From Rhopalosiphum padi (Eukaryota; Arthropoda; Insecta; Hemiptera; Aphididae): a DNA stretch of 64,000 bases. The notes below the pieces were generated by a model. It searched no databases and was not told the origin of the DNA. It was given only the letters and a program-made list of their open reading frames with translations. A program made the translations under genes and the position numbers. The stretch lies in NCBI RefSeq assembly GCF_020882245.1, contig NC_083599.1, positions 59,050,748 through 59,114,747 on the forward strand. The letters run 5' to 3'. This document shows positions 26,202 through 37,834 of this stretch, piece after piece. The first letter of the stretch is position 1. Every line of letters begins with the position of its first letter.

Positions 26202-26555
26202 GGTAATATGAAACAGCACATGCTAACGCATAAGACACGAGACATGTCGTCGACGGGCGCCGGCGGAGGCAGCTCGTCGAACAACATGTTCGACGGCAAC
26301 AATTCGACTAGCTGCGGTCACGACGACACGGCCAGCAACGCGAGTTCCGAAAGCCGGGACGCGGCCCAGCATCATCTGCATCACCAGCAGCACCACCAGC
26401 ATCAGATGCATCACCACCAACAGCAGATCATGCTGTTGAGCGTAGCAGCACAAAACGCCGCCGCCGCAGCAGCCGCCGCCGCCGCTGTAGCCGCGGCCTC
26501 TGGACCGTCGTCGTCCGGAGCGGTGACCGGTGGAGTCGGGCCTCGATCTCTGGCA

Positions 26556-26590
<35 letters not shown>

Positions 26591-26991
26591 ACAGCAGGTC
26601 GTATTGCAACAGCCTACAAACGGTTTGATGACCGCCGCGTCCAGTACCGCGACTACGGTATCGGCCAACGCGTCCACGAGCACCGGGCCGTCGTTGACCA
26701 GTACCGCGGTCCAGTCGGTAGCCGACTTGTCCCCGCCACCGGCGCAACAACAAGCGTCCGCATCTGCTCAGACGCCCCCGTCGCAACCACCGTCGACTAA
26801 ATCCTCCATCCAACCGGTGGTTACACTGTCCGTACCCACTGTTGGCCAGCAACAGTACAACGCCTCGGGCTCCAGTTCCAGAAGACCACCAACCGCGACC
26901 GAGGGCGGTATGTCGTCTTCTTCGTCATCGTCGCCGAAACGCTCATTGCCCGATCCTGAAGCTGGCCAGCCGTCGGCCAAGAGACAAACAA
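26202..26991 (+). CDS. sal: spalt exon 5 (end of second pair, low-complexity linker)
   Basis: This exon follows a TGTTGCAG acceptor and opens GNMKQHMLTHK, which supplies the last helix and both histidines of the finger begun in exon 4. The rest (about residues 1090-1338) is low-complexity linker: His/Gln runs, an alanine block, a proline run of about 13 followed by QQ, and Ser/Thr/Ala-rich stretches ending in a basic PSAKRQT segment. The codons are strongly GC-rich (GCC/CCG/TCG), unlike the AT-rich introns around it. The donor is AAACA|GTAAGC, phase 1. Long homopolymer linkers between finger pairs are usual in SALL proteins. The length of each homopolymer may vary between individuals. Confidence 0.92.
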
Positions 26992-27614
26992 GTAAGCTAG
27001 TAGTACAGCAGTAGTAGTAGTTGTTAAAATAATATCATCGCCATGATGCATCATCAGAAATTTGATTGATCTGCCCACGTCAAACAGACTTTAAAAATTA
27101 TAGTTCTATTCCTGGTAGGGATTAACATTGCGATTGTTCATCACCTAAGGGTGGCAAAATAAGCAATTGCTACAAACGAATAAACTATATTCAACCCGTA
27201 ACTCAAAATTGAATTATTTTTTTAAATTTGTTTTAATGATTACATTATTCTTTCTTTATTGTCGTATGTATTATATTATTGTTATTGCGTCAATATTATA
27301 TTATTTTGAATTAAATATCTCACATCAAAATATAAAAAAAAATCATCTATAATAATGTAAACCAAACGACTCGATCTGGACGAATAGTCAAAAGGAAAAA
27401 ATATAACTATATCAATATTTAAATGACTTGTACATACTGTCTATAATAGGTCTTATACCCGACCTAATGTCGTTATCGATTAGCAACCTTTAGTATTCAG
27501 AACTCTTTTACTTCTTTTAAGTCTAATGATGGCTGTGTAATGTGTATTTATATAATCAATACCATAACTGTATACAATGAAATAACTAAAATTATTTTGC
27601 TTATTCGTTTGAAG
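26992..27614 (+). other. spalt intron between exons 5 and 6
   Basis: A phase-1 intron of 623 bp, GTAAGC to TTTGAAG, AT-rich. It starts with a short AGT repeat run that reads as a few more codons before TAG. Nothing else is seen. Confidence 0.8.
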
Positions 27615-27760
27615 GTTCGCCCAAACACTTGTGTCACGTGTGCAACAAGAACTTCTCCTCGTCCTCCGCACTACAAATTCACATGAGGACCCATACTGGT
27701 GACAAGCCATTTCGTTGCACGGTGTGCATGAAAGCGTTCACGACTAAAGGCAATCTCAAA
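27615..27760 (+). CDS. sal: spalt exon 6 (third C2H2 pair, main part)
   Basis: This exon codes residues 1339-1387, opening SSPKHLCHVCNKNFSSSSAL and ending FTTKGNLK. It holds the complete first finger of the third pair (HTGDKPF linker) and most of the second. The acceptor is TTTGAAG after a T-rich tract and the donor CTCAAA|GTAAGC. The entry phase is 1 (AGT completed across the junction) and the exit phase 0. The two last zinc-binding histidines come from the next exon after an intron of only 111 bp. This C-terminal pair is the most conserved part of SALL proteins and is known in the family to bind AT-rich DNA. Confidence 0.95.
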
Positions 27761-27871
27761 GTAAGCTTATTCGATTGCTATTTACCTTAGTGTCTCGGAG
27801 GAGATTTATTTAAAAAAATATGTGTATGCGTATGTGTTATTAATATCGCTGTTTGTTTCGCTGATGTACAG

Positions 27872-28057
27872 GTGCACATGGGAACGCACATGTGGACAAA
27901 TGGAACGTCCAGGAGAGGACGAAGAATGTCTCTGGAGCTTCCGCCGTTGCAAATCGCCAACAATGTCAAAGAAACGGACTTCCTACAACGGAGACCAGAA
28001 ATCTATTACCATCCGTTTCTACCCAGTCCCTTTTTAAATGGAATTCATCAACAAAAG
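27872..28057 (+). CDS. sal: spalt exon 7 (end of third pair, RRGRRMSLE segment)
   Basis: This exon follows TGTACAG and opens VHMGTHMW, giving the last two zinc ligands of the third finger pair. It continues with TSRRGRRMSLELPPL, a basic segment strongly conserved directly after the last fingers in insect Spalt proteins. Then comes about 40 residues including EIYYHPFLPSPF, residues 1388-1449 in all. It leaves in phase 0 at CAAAAG|GTGATT. That donor is weak at positions +3 to +5, but the next exon starts in the right frame at a strong TTTTTTCCCTTCAG acceptor. The frame runs on past the donor to a stop near 28132, so a retained-intron end would have a different tail. Confidence 0.92.
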
Positions 28058-28465
28058 GTGATTACACGATTCCTTTATGGTATTTTTTTTATCTATCATT
28101 TTTCAATAGTACTTAGTACTATAAATATTTGAATATTATTACGATGATAAGGCGTTGAATATATTTTTTTGCGTATGGAAAATAATCGCTACCTGTTAAA
28201 TATTTTGGTCGTGATATATTTTTATTATAACAACTGCGATTTGTGCTATTCATTGTCACAAATTTATGTTTTAATTATTTTTTTTATTATTATTATTGAT
28301 GCGTTTTGTCCAACTATCGTTTTTGTTTCATTCCGATCCGTAGATATTGATAAAATTTAAGCAATACTAATACAATAATAACAATACAATATAAAATAAT
28401 AACAACTTTATTATAGACATACCATAGTAATTTATTAAATTATTGTTCCTGTTTTTTCCCTTCAG
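28058..28465 (+). other. spalt intron between exons 7 and 8
   Basis: A phase-0 intron of 408 bp with a weak GTGATT donor and a strong pyrimidine tract before CAG. The other short intron (27761-27871, 111 bp, GTAAGC to TACAG) interrupts the third finger pair. No further features are seen. Confidence 0.78.
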
Positions 28466-28819
28466 ATCAACGAGATATCTGTAATCCAGAACGTTAACAG
28501 CAATGTCAACAATCGCATTTTGGGCGGATTCGGTAACTTTGGTGGTGGCGGTACGTTTCCTGGTGACATGATGAAACAGGAACCTAGCATAGCCGCCGAC
28601 AAGCAGAACAACATCATGTCGTCGTCTTCATCGCCACCTTCCCATCATATAAGGACACCACCACTTTGGGACTTACACTACGATCGGCAGACGGCCGTCA
28701 ACATCAAGTCCGCCGACGACCATCAGCTCAACAACTGTGCGCCCCAATCGCCACAATCATCGCCGATAGCGCACACTAATCACATCTCCCAGAACCGCAC
28801 CGAAGGTCTGGCTACATAA
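28466..28819 (+). CDS. sal: spalt exon 8 (C-terminus and stop)
   Basis: This last coding exon runs from the acceptor CCCTTCAG to TAA at 28817-28819 and codes about 117 residues (1450-1566). It starts INEISVIQNVNSN and includes a glycine-rich GFGNFGGGG stretch, a MKQEPS motif that looks like a SUMO consensus (psi-K-x-E), and a Ser-rich block. It ends in SHHIRTPPLWDLHYDRQ and a polar tail. LWDLHYDRQ is the sort of short C-terminal motif retained by Spalt orthologues. The phase-0 entry agrees with exon 7, and the seven exons together give 4,701 nt from the 12462 ATG, an exact multiple of three. Confidence 0.93.
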   Translation: MNEISVIQNVNSNVNNRILGGFGNFGGGGTFPGDMMKQEPSIAADKQNNIMSSSSSPPSHHIRTPPLWDLHYDRQTAVNIKSADDHQLNNCAPQSPQSSPIAHTNHISQNRTEGLAT

Positions 28820-31800
28820 CATTTACTCGAGTATTTGCGTTTTAACCGATGATAAAACTCAAATCGCATTGTACATTTTTATTTTATTATTATCATTGTG
28901 ACTATCATCATTATTTTTACTATTATTATTATTGCTATTTTTATGTTATTATTATTTTACTAGTAATGGATCTTACTATAATTTTATTTTTTCAATGACT
29001 TGACGTCAATACGTCATAATAATGTTATAAAACGCTCTTGAGCGACACGCGGCAAAAAGATCGCAGAGCTGCTATCTGTTGGTCCCTATACCTTTGTGAA
29101 TCGTTGGTACTCTAGACAGAAATAAAACAAAATTATTAAACATAATATTGTCAGAAAGGGTTTTCTTACATGTTAAAAACGCTTGAACTAATGTTTACAA
29201 AATATTTTCTTTTAACCTTTTAATTTTTTTTTATTATTTTAGAATTGATTTAAAAAAATATTTTGTAAACACTATATTTTTCTTGCAAAACATAAAAACA
29301 AAAACACCTTTCTGACAGTATTTAAAAAAATATTTTTGTTTTATTACTGTCAGCAATTTCCAATACTTACTCGACTGTGTCGAGCTTTTGATTGATACAT
29401 TTTAGTTCTAAACGCTACAACATAATGAAATCTTGTTCAAAATTTACTCGACGTCCTCATTTAGTACTTGTATAATAAAGGATATTTTATTCGATTAAAT
29501 TTTTCGCCATAATGTGGCCATTCAATAAGTCATATGGTATACCCGTGACTTGAATTATTCTCATAATAATATGCACTACAGTGAAGTCGACCAAGACACT
29601 GGTCAATAATTAATTTGATAAACATGTCTTAATAACTAATGAATAAGTCATATTAGCTATTTTGGCAGTAACTAATGAATCATTATTATTAGAAACAATA
29701 ATACTAAGTTTCATCTATTTATATAATAATATGTACCTATATATTTATCTACCATTATCCATTAATTTTTTTATTATGACGATCAAATCATTGGAATGTC
29801 TTATTGTTTTATGTTAGTATCATCGTTTATTATTCGTATGTGTTAGTATCATTGTTTATTATTAGTGTATCCTATGTATTGTTTAGGACTGTTAGTGATC
29901 ATAGTTATCATTTTTGTGCTTTCCTTTTGGAAGAATTATTTGTCCTTATTATTATTTTTTATTTTTTGAGGTAGTTAAACTACCTATAAGTAGTATAACT
30001 ACTTATGTTTATTTGAATAACAATTTATTAGTATATACCTTTTATTACTACCTACAATCACTTTTTTTGACATCATAATGTTATACCATTATGATGATTT
30101 TTTTTAAATTCAAATGCGCATAGGTATGACGTTTTTTTTTAAACCTTTACTCTGAATATAAGTGATTGACCTATTAAAAAAATAAATAGTGTAGATTAGA
30201 TCATCATTAGTGACAAACGATAATACTATGTTAATTTTAATTTATTTATTAATATTAATATTATTATTATTAGTATTGTGTGTTTTACTATTAATATTTA
30301 TTTATGTTTTAAAAAGTATTATTGTATGGAAAATGTATCATGCATATCTCTGGGTATATCAATACCAAATCATGGTGCAGTTTTTGCTAGATTTTAAGTA
30401 TTACTATTTTAATTTTGATGATGATTGCCAGTTGGTTCATTTGTTTGATTGGCATCAAATTATAAAGCTGTTACAATAAAATGCTTTTAAATATAATATT
30501 TGAGTTAAGTTATGTACATCCTGTAAATTATTATACGATTCACAGTAACCTCATGTATAAAACAAAACAAACAGGCATGTTTATTTATACTAATTTCATA
30601 GGTACTCGTAATATGTCATTATGATATGAAACATGATGTTTATACATTTTTTTCAATAATTTTTCAGTGAATTACAGAACAAATAATTTATTAATGAATT
30701 TTAATTTTGAATTAATAACGATAACTTTTTATTTTAATCCATATGTACAAACTTAAATAATAAAAAAAAAAAAAAAATTAAAAAATTAAAAAAAAAAAGT
30801 AGATAATCATATTTTAGCGCAATTATTTAGGTATGATAATAATATTGGTAAATGGATCGAAAATACCAACGTTGTATGACTTGCCTACATGTTCAAATTT
30901 ATGCGACTGTACTGATAAAAGTATGCTATTAATGCCCATCGTTTGTGTACATATTACGAGTGTTTGTTTGTATGCTCTATATCTATACACACATTTATTG
31001 CATATTATTAATACATTGATGAATGTTCCTAAATTTACTAGTCCGAAAATAAAATTGTAATTTTTATGACTTGTATAAAATAACCGTGATTAACTGTACT
31101 ATATACATATTTACATATTATATATATGTATATATAAAAAAAATGAATGTATTATTGAATGTGAATGTGTGTATACATATATACATATATCTATATATTG
31201 TTCATTGTTTATGCATAATATATATGTGGATATATAAATGTAAATTATATACGTATAATATACATGATAATATTAGGACCTAAGGTATAGAATTATTTTT
31301 AAAAATGTCCACAATCATCACTAGCAATGAAAATAATTACGGCACTAGGAAAATTGAACCTTACTTATCAATCATTGTCTTGGTAATTTCTACTTAGCAA
31401 TTGATCACTGTTTTCAGTCATATTATAAAACATTATTATTATAGCCTCTTAATGTACAATTTTTGTGTGAAATTTTAAACGTATTACATTTATTTCGATT
31501 AAAAACAAAAAAAAACCTCTTGATAATATTTAAACATTGGTTTAATATAGTATTCACTTATATTATAATTATACGACTAAAGTTAAAAAAATAAAAATTA
31601 TCATAATATGCAAAGCTATACACTTTTATTATCATTTGTATTAAATGTAAATATCTATTTTTAACGTATAAAGCATTTAACTGTTATGATTTATGATGAT
31701 TTCCTTTAAAATTAAACCCCGCATCACGAAAGTATTTGTACATAATTTATTGAAATATTTATAAATTATATACATGAAACTTTGATTATTTATTCGAGTT

Positions 31801-32260
31801 TCATTGTGATAATTAAAATCGCACTCCTAAATGTGGCAAGGGTGTGTGAATAATATTATATTATATTATTATTATTATTATTATTATTTTTATTAATTTT
31901 TTTTTTTAGTTAACTAGATACTTAATTTTTATGTTTGTGATTTACAGTTTAATTGTATATCATTAATTGTAAATAGAATATATTACGTAACAATGGTTTA
32001 AACATTTATTTAATTCATACATACATAATATTATAATAACATGTAAATTATATTTTCAATTATTTGCATATTATATGTACCCAACTTGATTTGATTAGTT
32101 AATCATATATGTATGTACATTATACCATAATATAATATAGTAAACAAAATACGAGTTTACTAGACATTTTTAGTATATAAGATTTTATTGTTTTGACATG
32201 TAAACATTTCCTTGACATAATTATATTTGTGCAAAAATAAAGACGATTATCATGAAATTG
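28820..32260 (+). other. probable 3' UTR of spalt
   Basis: About 3.4 kb of AT-rich sequence follows the stop codon with no gene-like frame and no recognised transposon. AATAAA occurs at 29121, 29474, 30475, 31048 and 32236. The last is followed shortly by a sharp change to GC-richer sequence near 32.28 kb, which I take as the likely distal end. Pumilio-type sites TGTAAATA lie at 31646 and 31968, and TGTATATA at 31127. The 3' end is inferred; only transcript data can fix it. Confidence 0.5.
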
Positions 32261-33540
32261 TTGATTTGAGTTTTTATCATATTTTACCTTGTCTGTGGTG
32301 TTACACTACCATCCGTGAGGGATCTTGATGGACAGAAGTCAAACGACCTCCCTCTAACATCTCTATAGTCAAATTTCAGAGACATTAAAAACAACTATAA
32401 CGACGGGCCCTAGAGAACCGTACAACTCGTATCTGCAGTATCAACCGATAGAAAAAAACTTTTATTCGGTGTTACCAATAGTTTTAATTTAATTTTACTT
32501 TTTATAAACAATTAATATTTCAGTTGTGACCACAAGACGTACAGGTACCCACTACTCACGCGTAACCCAGTGGTGGTCTTACGGGGGGGGAGTGGATCTC
32601 TCTCCCCCCCCTTGGCCTATATTAGGTATATTACAACAAAAACCTGATAACGATTTTACATTGTTTTATATGATTAATAATTGATGGTAACGGGGGAAAA
32701 AATCAACGGTTTTTAATTATTTTTTGGCAACACTAGATTACACCTATTCTTTGTTGGGGCCATTATAACGTGGCGGGAACGGCACACGCGGCAGTCACTG
32801 CCAACGGTACTACACACACACACACACCGCTATAATATAGTGATACAGCCAGGCACGACGAGCCCGTTATCGCGGATGAGCCATAGCTCATAATAACACG
32901 TTGAATAATGTCGTATTGTTATACGTTTATAATATTCGTGCTCGTCCGTTCGCAGACTCGTAGTTAATGTTTTTAATGCTGCTGTATTATTCTATAATAC
33001 TGTTATAATCAATACCAATGGGCTATGTCAACAAATAAAATTACTTGATATTTTGATACAAATGCAACAACAAAATGCAAACGGAAACACGAAACTAACG
33101 TTGCAGTCGAAAAAAAATGACTGCGATCGAGAACGGGGAACACCGGACTTAATGGAATATTAGCACTACCTACTACTACTTATATGTAACCGTAAGTTAT
33201 AGAAATATTATAGACCGATTTGCAAGACAAAAAAACCGAAAAAGGACTTTTATTTTGGAATATTATTACATGAAATACATTTTTTAATTTAATAAACTAT
33301 TTTTTTTTTGTTTATGAATTCTCATTTTGACGATTGTATAAAAATATTTATAATTATATAAAATGTAACTGCTTTGAAATTACATTCGACAATATTTCGT
33401 ACACGCCCTTAGAATCGTGAATGACCGTGTCTGATTGACGTTCGAAGAAATTACCGCCACTAAAATATGACGTATATAGAGGTAGGTACTCAATAATGCC
33501 CTAATAATATTTTTAACTAAATTTTTGTATTTTTTCTTAG
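32261..33540. other. intergenic, GC-richer patch with G-run/C-run hairpin
   Basis: No gene is seen. At about 32583-32612 eight Gs are followed by eight Cs about 13 bases later, next to CCAGTGGTGGTCTTAC, which looks like a DNA transposon end. A CpG-containing block (32750-32960) with a CA run follows, possibly the 5' region of the broken transposase gene to the right. Confidence 0.4.
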
Positions 33541-35249
33541 AAGTGGTTAATGCTCTACGTGTATTAGTTTATAAAGGATATCATGGCATCAAAGAAAAAC
33601 TTGAGTTGGCCCCGATCGAATCAGTAATTTAGACGATAGTGATGGTTAGTTACATTTTTGTTCAAATTTAATTTGTAAATTTAATGTATTTTAAATTAAA
33701 TAAGCTTGCTCTGTATATCTATAGATTCTGAATCTATCGATGAGATTTGCAAAAATTTGTAATATTGTACAACATCGAAAAATTATCTATAATATATTTG
33801 ATAAAAAAACGACCAAATCAGCGTTTTAAATCTTACGAAGTTTTACCCAAAAACACATGGACACCGTTTATAGCGGAACATTTTTGGATTCACACCCAAT
33901 TACCGTGTTGCCTTTCTTTTCGTCGAGCGAAAGTTTCATCAAATGGTAACAACTATCTATCTGTTGTTAGGTGGTGTTCTTTTTGCGAATCTCATTTTAA
34001 TGAAATAGTATCTAACAGATAAATCACCGGAAAATGCAAGGTAATTTTATCTTTAAAAATATTGAGAACAATTTTAATATACCTAAATAACTATACCATT
34101 ATAGCCTATAGGGTATTAATGCAATGTACGTATTATGTTGGAAATTTCAATGGATCGCATAAAGTTATCAAAAAACGACGTATGATAGATCCTGTTAATT
34201 GTTATTAAGAAAACGTTATCATACATAGTAGAACAAGGAGTTTCTTACGAAACGTACCGTATAGAGAACATAAAGCTGTACGTCTAATGAAAACAGGTAA
34301 GTACCAAAATTCAAATGAAAATTGTCTATTCTAATAAAAATGAAAACATTTTATCAATTATTAACTATAAGCATATATCATTATTTAAAAATAATATTTT
34401 AATTCAAATTTAACACGTTCATGATAATGACCCACTCAACACCTAATGTACAGCAGAGCGGTACCCGGTACCCCCCTTGCCCTTTTTGTTATTGTTTGTA
34501 TTAAAGCTTGTATTGCCGTGACTTAAAACATAAAATTGGAAATTTTTTAAATTCTAGATAACAAAAGTGACCTAAAAGTTGTAACCTTCAACTTGCAGTA
34601 TCGACGGGTTAAGTTGAATAATAGAAACAAAATCAACTTGATTTATGAACCTTAATATCAATACAACGATAATATATCGAAATGTCATACAACATACAAG
34701 TGGCTTAAAGTGGTTTTTGTAAGAAAGAACAAAAAAAGAAAAAAAGGTTCCTATACCTATATACAACGATACCGCGAGTAATTATTAATATTATTATATT
34801 ATCATTGTCAGATATCGGCCGTCGGTCGTTGCACAACATTATTATTTATACGCGTTCGCGAATTTGCCGATACCCCCGGTCCCCCGACTCTATTACCGGC
34901 CGGTCATTACCGCACGTCAATGACCTCAGTGCTTGTGGCGGCGTCAACCATCTCGGCCGGTACGCGCGTCCGTCCGCCGTGCGATCGTTTTACACCGATA
35001 TTGTGTGCGTGATCGCCATGAATTTCAATCAACGGATTTCGATATTAAATTCGAACTTTCCTTCGGGCGTTATCGATGCAACTTGTCTGCCCGCCGTACG
35101 AATAACGAGTAATTTGTGTGCACTTATGCACCGGTAAGCAACTTTGTTGCGTAACTCCCGTTCTCGCGTCCATAAGTCGCCACGTCGCGAGGTTATCTAA
35201 AGCGACAACAGTGCGCGAGAACTTATATCATTTTATCAATTTATTAATA

Positions 35250-35855
35250 TTCTTTTATCATAAAACACTAATTATTTCAAAAAGTATTCATGTTTTTGAA
35301 AATAGTTTTTTACATAGTTTCAAGTTGTTAAAAAAACAACATTTTTATAAAAAAATTATATTTTTAAATATGTTTTATCCTTATATTTTTTTAAGTTTTT
35401 TACTATTTTGAATGACAACATATAGTTTTAATTTCATATTCCAAAGCAGAATAATTTTATGAGTATTTTGATACATAAAATTCGAATTTAGGGCGAGTAG
35501 CTAGTTTATGAGTTATACTTATTTAAAATTTAGACATATGGAGTAGTGGACAAACATTTTGCGGGGTAACCCCGTACCACTCCACTCCGCGAATCTAAAC
35601 TTTAAATACTTATAACTCATAAACTACTCGCCCTAAATTTGATTTTTATGTATCTAAATATTCAGAAAATTATTCTGCTTTGGAATATGAAATTAAAACT
35701 ATATGTTGTCATTCAAAAAAGTAAAAACCTTAAAAAAATACAAAGATAAAAAATATTTAAAAATATATTTTTTTTAATAACTTGAAACTATGTAAAAAAA
35801 TATTTTAAAAAACATGAATACTTTTTGAAATAATGAGTGTTTTATGATAAAAGAA
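35250..35855. repeat. long inverted repeat (foldback element), about 290-bp arms
   Basis: The left arm (35250-about 35540) and right arm (about 35565-35855) are near-perfect reverse complements. The outer 19 bases match exactly (TTCTTTTATCATAAAACAC against GTGTTTTATGATAAAAGAA), and the centre closes on CGGGGTAACCCCG. No coding sequence is inside. It looks like a foldback MITE; the family is unknown and I could not define a target duplication. Confidence 0.85.
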
Positions 35856-36299
35856 TCACCCCGTATTATCAACAGTACCCGGATCGGCGGCGAATACGAA
35901 GACGATACCAGCCGTGTTTGTACAATGTACACAACACTGTTTATATCATTATTATTATTATTTTGTACTATTGCCTTTACGGCGTTGAATTTTATATATT
36001 TATGTTATATTATAGGTGTTTAGTAGGCGCCCAGATATTATTGTTGTATACTTATTTATTATTTATCGCAATAGTACGGCGATGCTGTTGGGCCCGTCAT
36101 TTTACGTATATTATCAATTGTTTTTATTTATATTTTATATTTTTATATTCGATGTATTCGAGTTTAAGGAGTAACCTACCCCCCTTGGTTAGTGTTTGCG
36201 GTGCCTTGTGCATGTACATGAGTATGGGTATAGGTTACCTTGTTACATATATTTTTTTATTAAATTTTGATATTATTTTATCGAGTGTAGCCAAATCGG

Positions 36300-37111
36300 C
36301 TGCATACGAACTGAGTCCCAGTATAACCTTTTTTGACGAATTGAGTCCCGGGTTGTTTAAGGGTATATACCAATTGAGTCCAGTGAAATTTTACGTATAA
36401 TACTAATTTAGTCCATGTTTTAATACTAACTGAGTCCCGTCAAACTAAAAAAAAAAACATTTTCCTTCCCATTTTCTGTCTATTTATTAAATTTTCACTA
36501 GGTTGTTCATGATTATGACTAATAGATTTCTCAACTATAGTATTAAATTCATTTAATTTAAAAAATGACTTACAGTTATTTTTGTAACAAGTCCAGCGTT
36601 GGTGATTATTGGCTAAATTCTTGTGAAAACGAAATTTGTATCCGTCGATTACAAATATAGTTTTATTTCTTTCACTTAGTATAACTTCATCCATGATGCT
36701 TGGTGTACCTCGTAAACTAGAGTGTGTAATATAATAAGAAAAAAATTCCAAGTTGATATGAACAATATCAGTAGATATCGGTAATTATTTTACTAACGAC
36801 GATAGAAATAAAATCTAAAATTCCCGGCCTATAGTATAATAATATATTACTATATCATCTGATGAAAGTCATAAAAATGATATGAACGAAATGTATATAT
36901 AGTATTATATACGTATATTGTACATCCATTTTGACGCCCGGCACGGCTGTGCGGCATAATTTTCGCTTTGTCTGGACTCGGACGGTTGATTTTATATTTT
37001 ACTCAAAATAATCCTCGGACTCAATTCGTATACTATTAGTTTCCTAACCCCGGACTCAATTAGTATATAATTTTTTTTCCCTTCAGGTATAGGGACTCAA
37101 TTGGTATACAG
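36300..37111 (-). mobile_element. short MULE-type element with FLYWCH finger, 10-bp target duplication
   Basis: The ends are CTGCATACGAACTGAGTCCC and, reversed, CTGTATACCAATTGAGTCCC. Inside both ends the motif (A)TTGAGTCC/GGACTCAAT is repeated several times in opposite orientations. The direct repeat GCCAAATCGG flanks it at 36290-36299 and 37114-37123, with two extra bases on the right. A 9-10-bp duplication fits Mutator-like elements. It carries one FLYWCH-type domain and lacks the transposase core, so it should be non-autonomous. Confidence 0.75.
36440..36751 (-). CDS. FLYWCH-type zinc-finger fragment inside MULE
   Basis: The frame reads a FLYWCH domain: IDGYKFRFHKN, WTCYKNNCKSFF and ISHNHE supply the C-x4-C and H-x-H zinc ligands, and the aromatic positions fit the family. 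FLYWCH fingers sit at the N-terminus of many animal Mutator-like transposases and bind the element ends. The domain is at about residues 30-80 of 103. The frame stops at 36440, inside the subterminal repeats, with no transposase core beyond it. Its first methionine reads MEFFSYY. Whether it is expressed is unknown. It could act as a stand-alone DNA-binding peptide on related elements, which is inference. Confidence 0.65.
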   Translation of the reverse strand: MEFFSYYITHSSLRGTPSIMDEVILSERNKTIFVIDGYKFRFHKNLANNHQRWTCYKNNCKSFFKLNEFNTIVEKSISHNHEQPSENLINRQKMGRKMFFFLV

Positions 37112-37834
37112 CGGCCAAATCGGTCGACTTACCTCTAAAGGTCGACGGTGAGGATTTGGCCTACATTATGAGAGGATTAATTGTATTGTTTTATTTAAGT
37201 ATATAAAATATAGGTGAGTAAACCAATTTGTGTTACTGTATGACGTATAAAATCAAATCTATACGGGATAGCAATATCGTTATCTATATTGACTTTAAAT
37301 AAGTAGTACATTCAGCACTAGCTAGATTCTATAGACTGATAATTAAAACATATTTAAATAAATGTCTTGTGATTTTTTTGGAGGGAACAGGGTTTAAAAA
37401 AATATATAAAAACGTCTTTTCTAAATTATCAATGCATAAAGTTTGGAATCTATTGAGGTATACTATATGAAACTTTTTAAATCAGTTATTAAATACACAT
37501 AAACCAAATATTTTTTTTAAAGTAAATATTTTTTTTATTTGTATAGGAGATCATGAGTCAACTATTATTCCATCTGGTTATGCTTTGAGAAATTTAAAAG
37601 GACGCCAAAAGCATTCCGATAAATTAATCGCTTTATGTATAATAAAATGTGAAATTGAATTTAAAATTGCTATTCGTGACATAGGTCTTGATCCATTTTT
37701 TCTCCACTATCATACTGGTAAACAAATTAAATTATGTACGTGTCCACAAATTAATACAGATGCTACCGGTTGAAACATTTTTCATAAAAGTAAATCGTTT
37801 TTACAAACTAGAAATAATATTAACCCGTTATATA

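Larger units (their letters stand above)
33747..37834 (+). pseudogene. broken MULE-like transposase gene with spliced structure
   Basis: Three coding pieces join at good splice sites: about 33747-34040 (donor GTAATT), 34112-34296 (acceptor CTATAG, donor GTAAGT) and 37547 onward (acceptor GTATAG). They read a WCSFCESHF zinc-like motif, KSPENAR, CTYYVGNFNG, a basic KKRRM stretch, SFLRNVPYREHKAV, then GLDPFFLHYHTGKQ and a DATG motif (Asp at 37759). I remember this order from repeated aphid transposase-like proteins, where DATG carries the first catalytic Asp; that is recall, not a search. It is dead: a frame slip lies near 34020, in-frame stops at 34206-34208 and 37771-37773, and a MITE interrupts it at 37835. 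A weak continuation is seen at 38278-38330. The long intron holds an inverted repeat and another MULE. Confidence 0.6.

Noticed and set aside
26223..26852. Gly/Arg-rich - strand frame opposite spalt exon 5
   Set aside because: Complement of Ala/Pro/Ser codon runs; not a gene.
35837..36400. 187-codon + frame
   Set aside because: Tyr/Ile/Leu-rich translation of AT repeats that runs from the foldback into the MULE end; no start context or domain.
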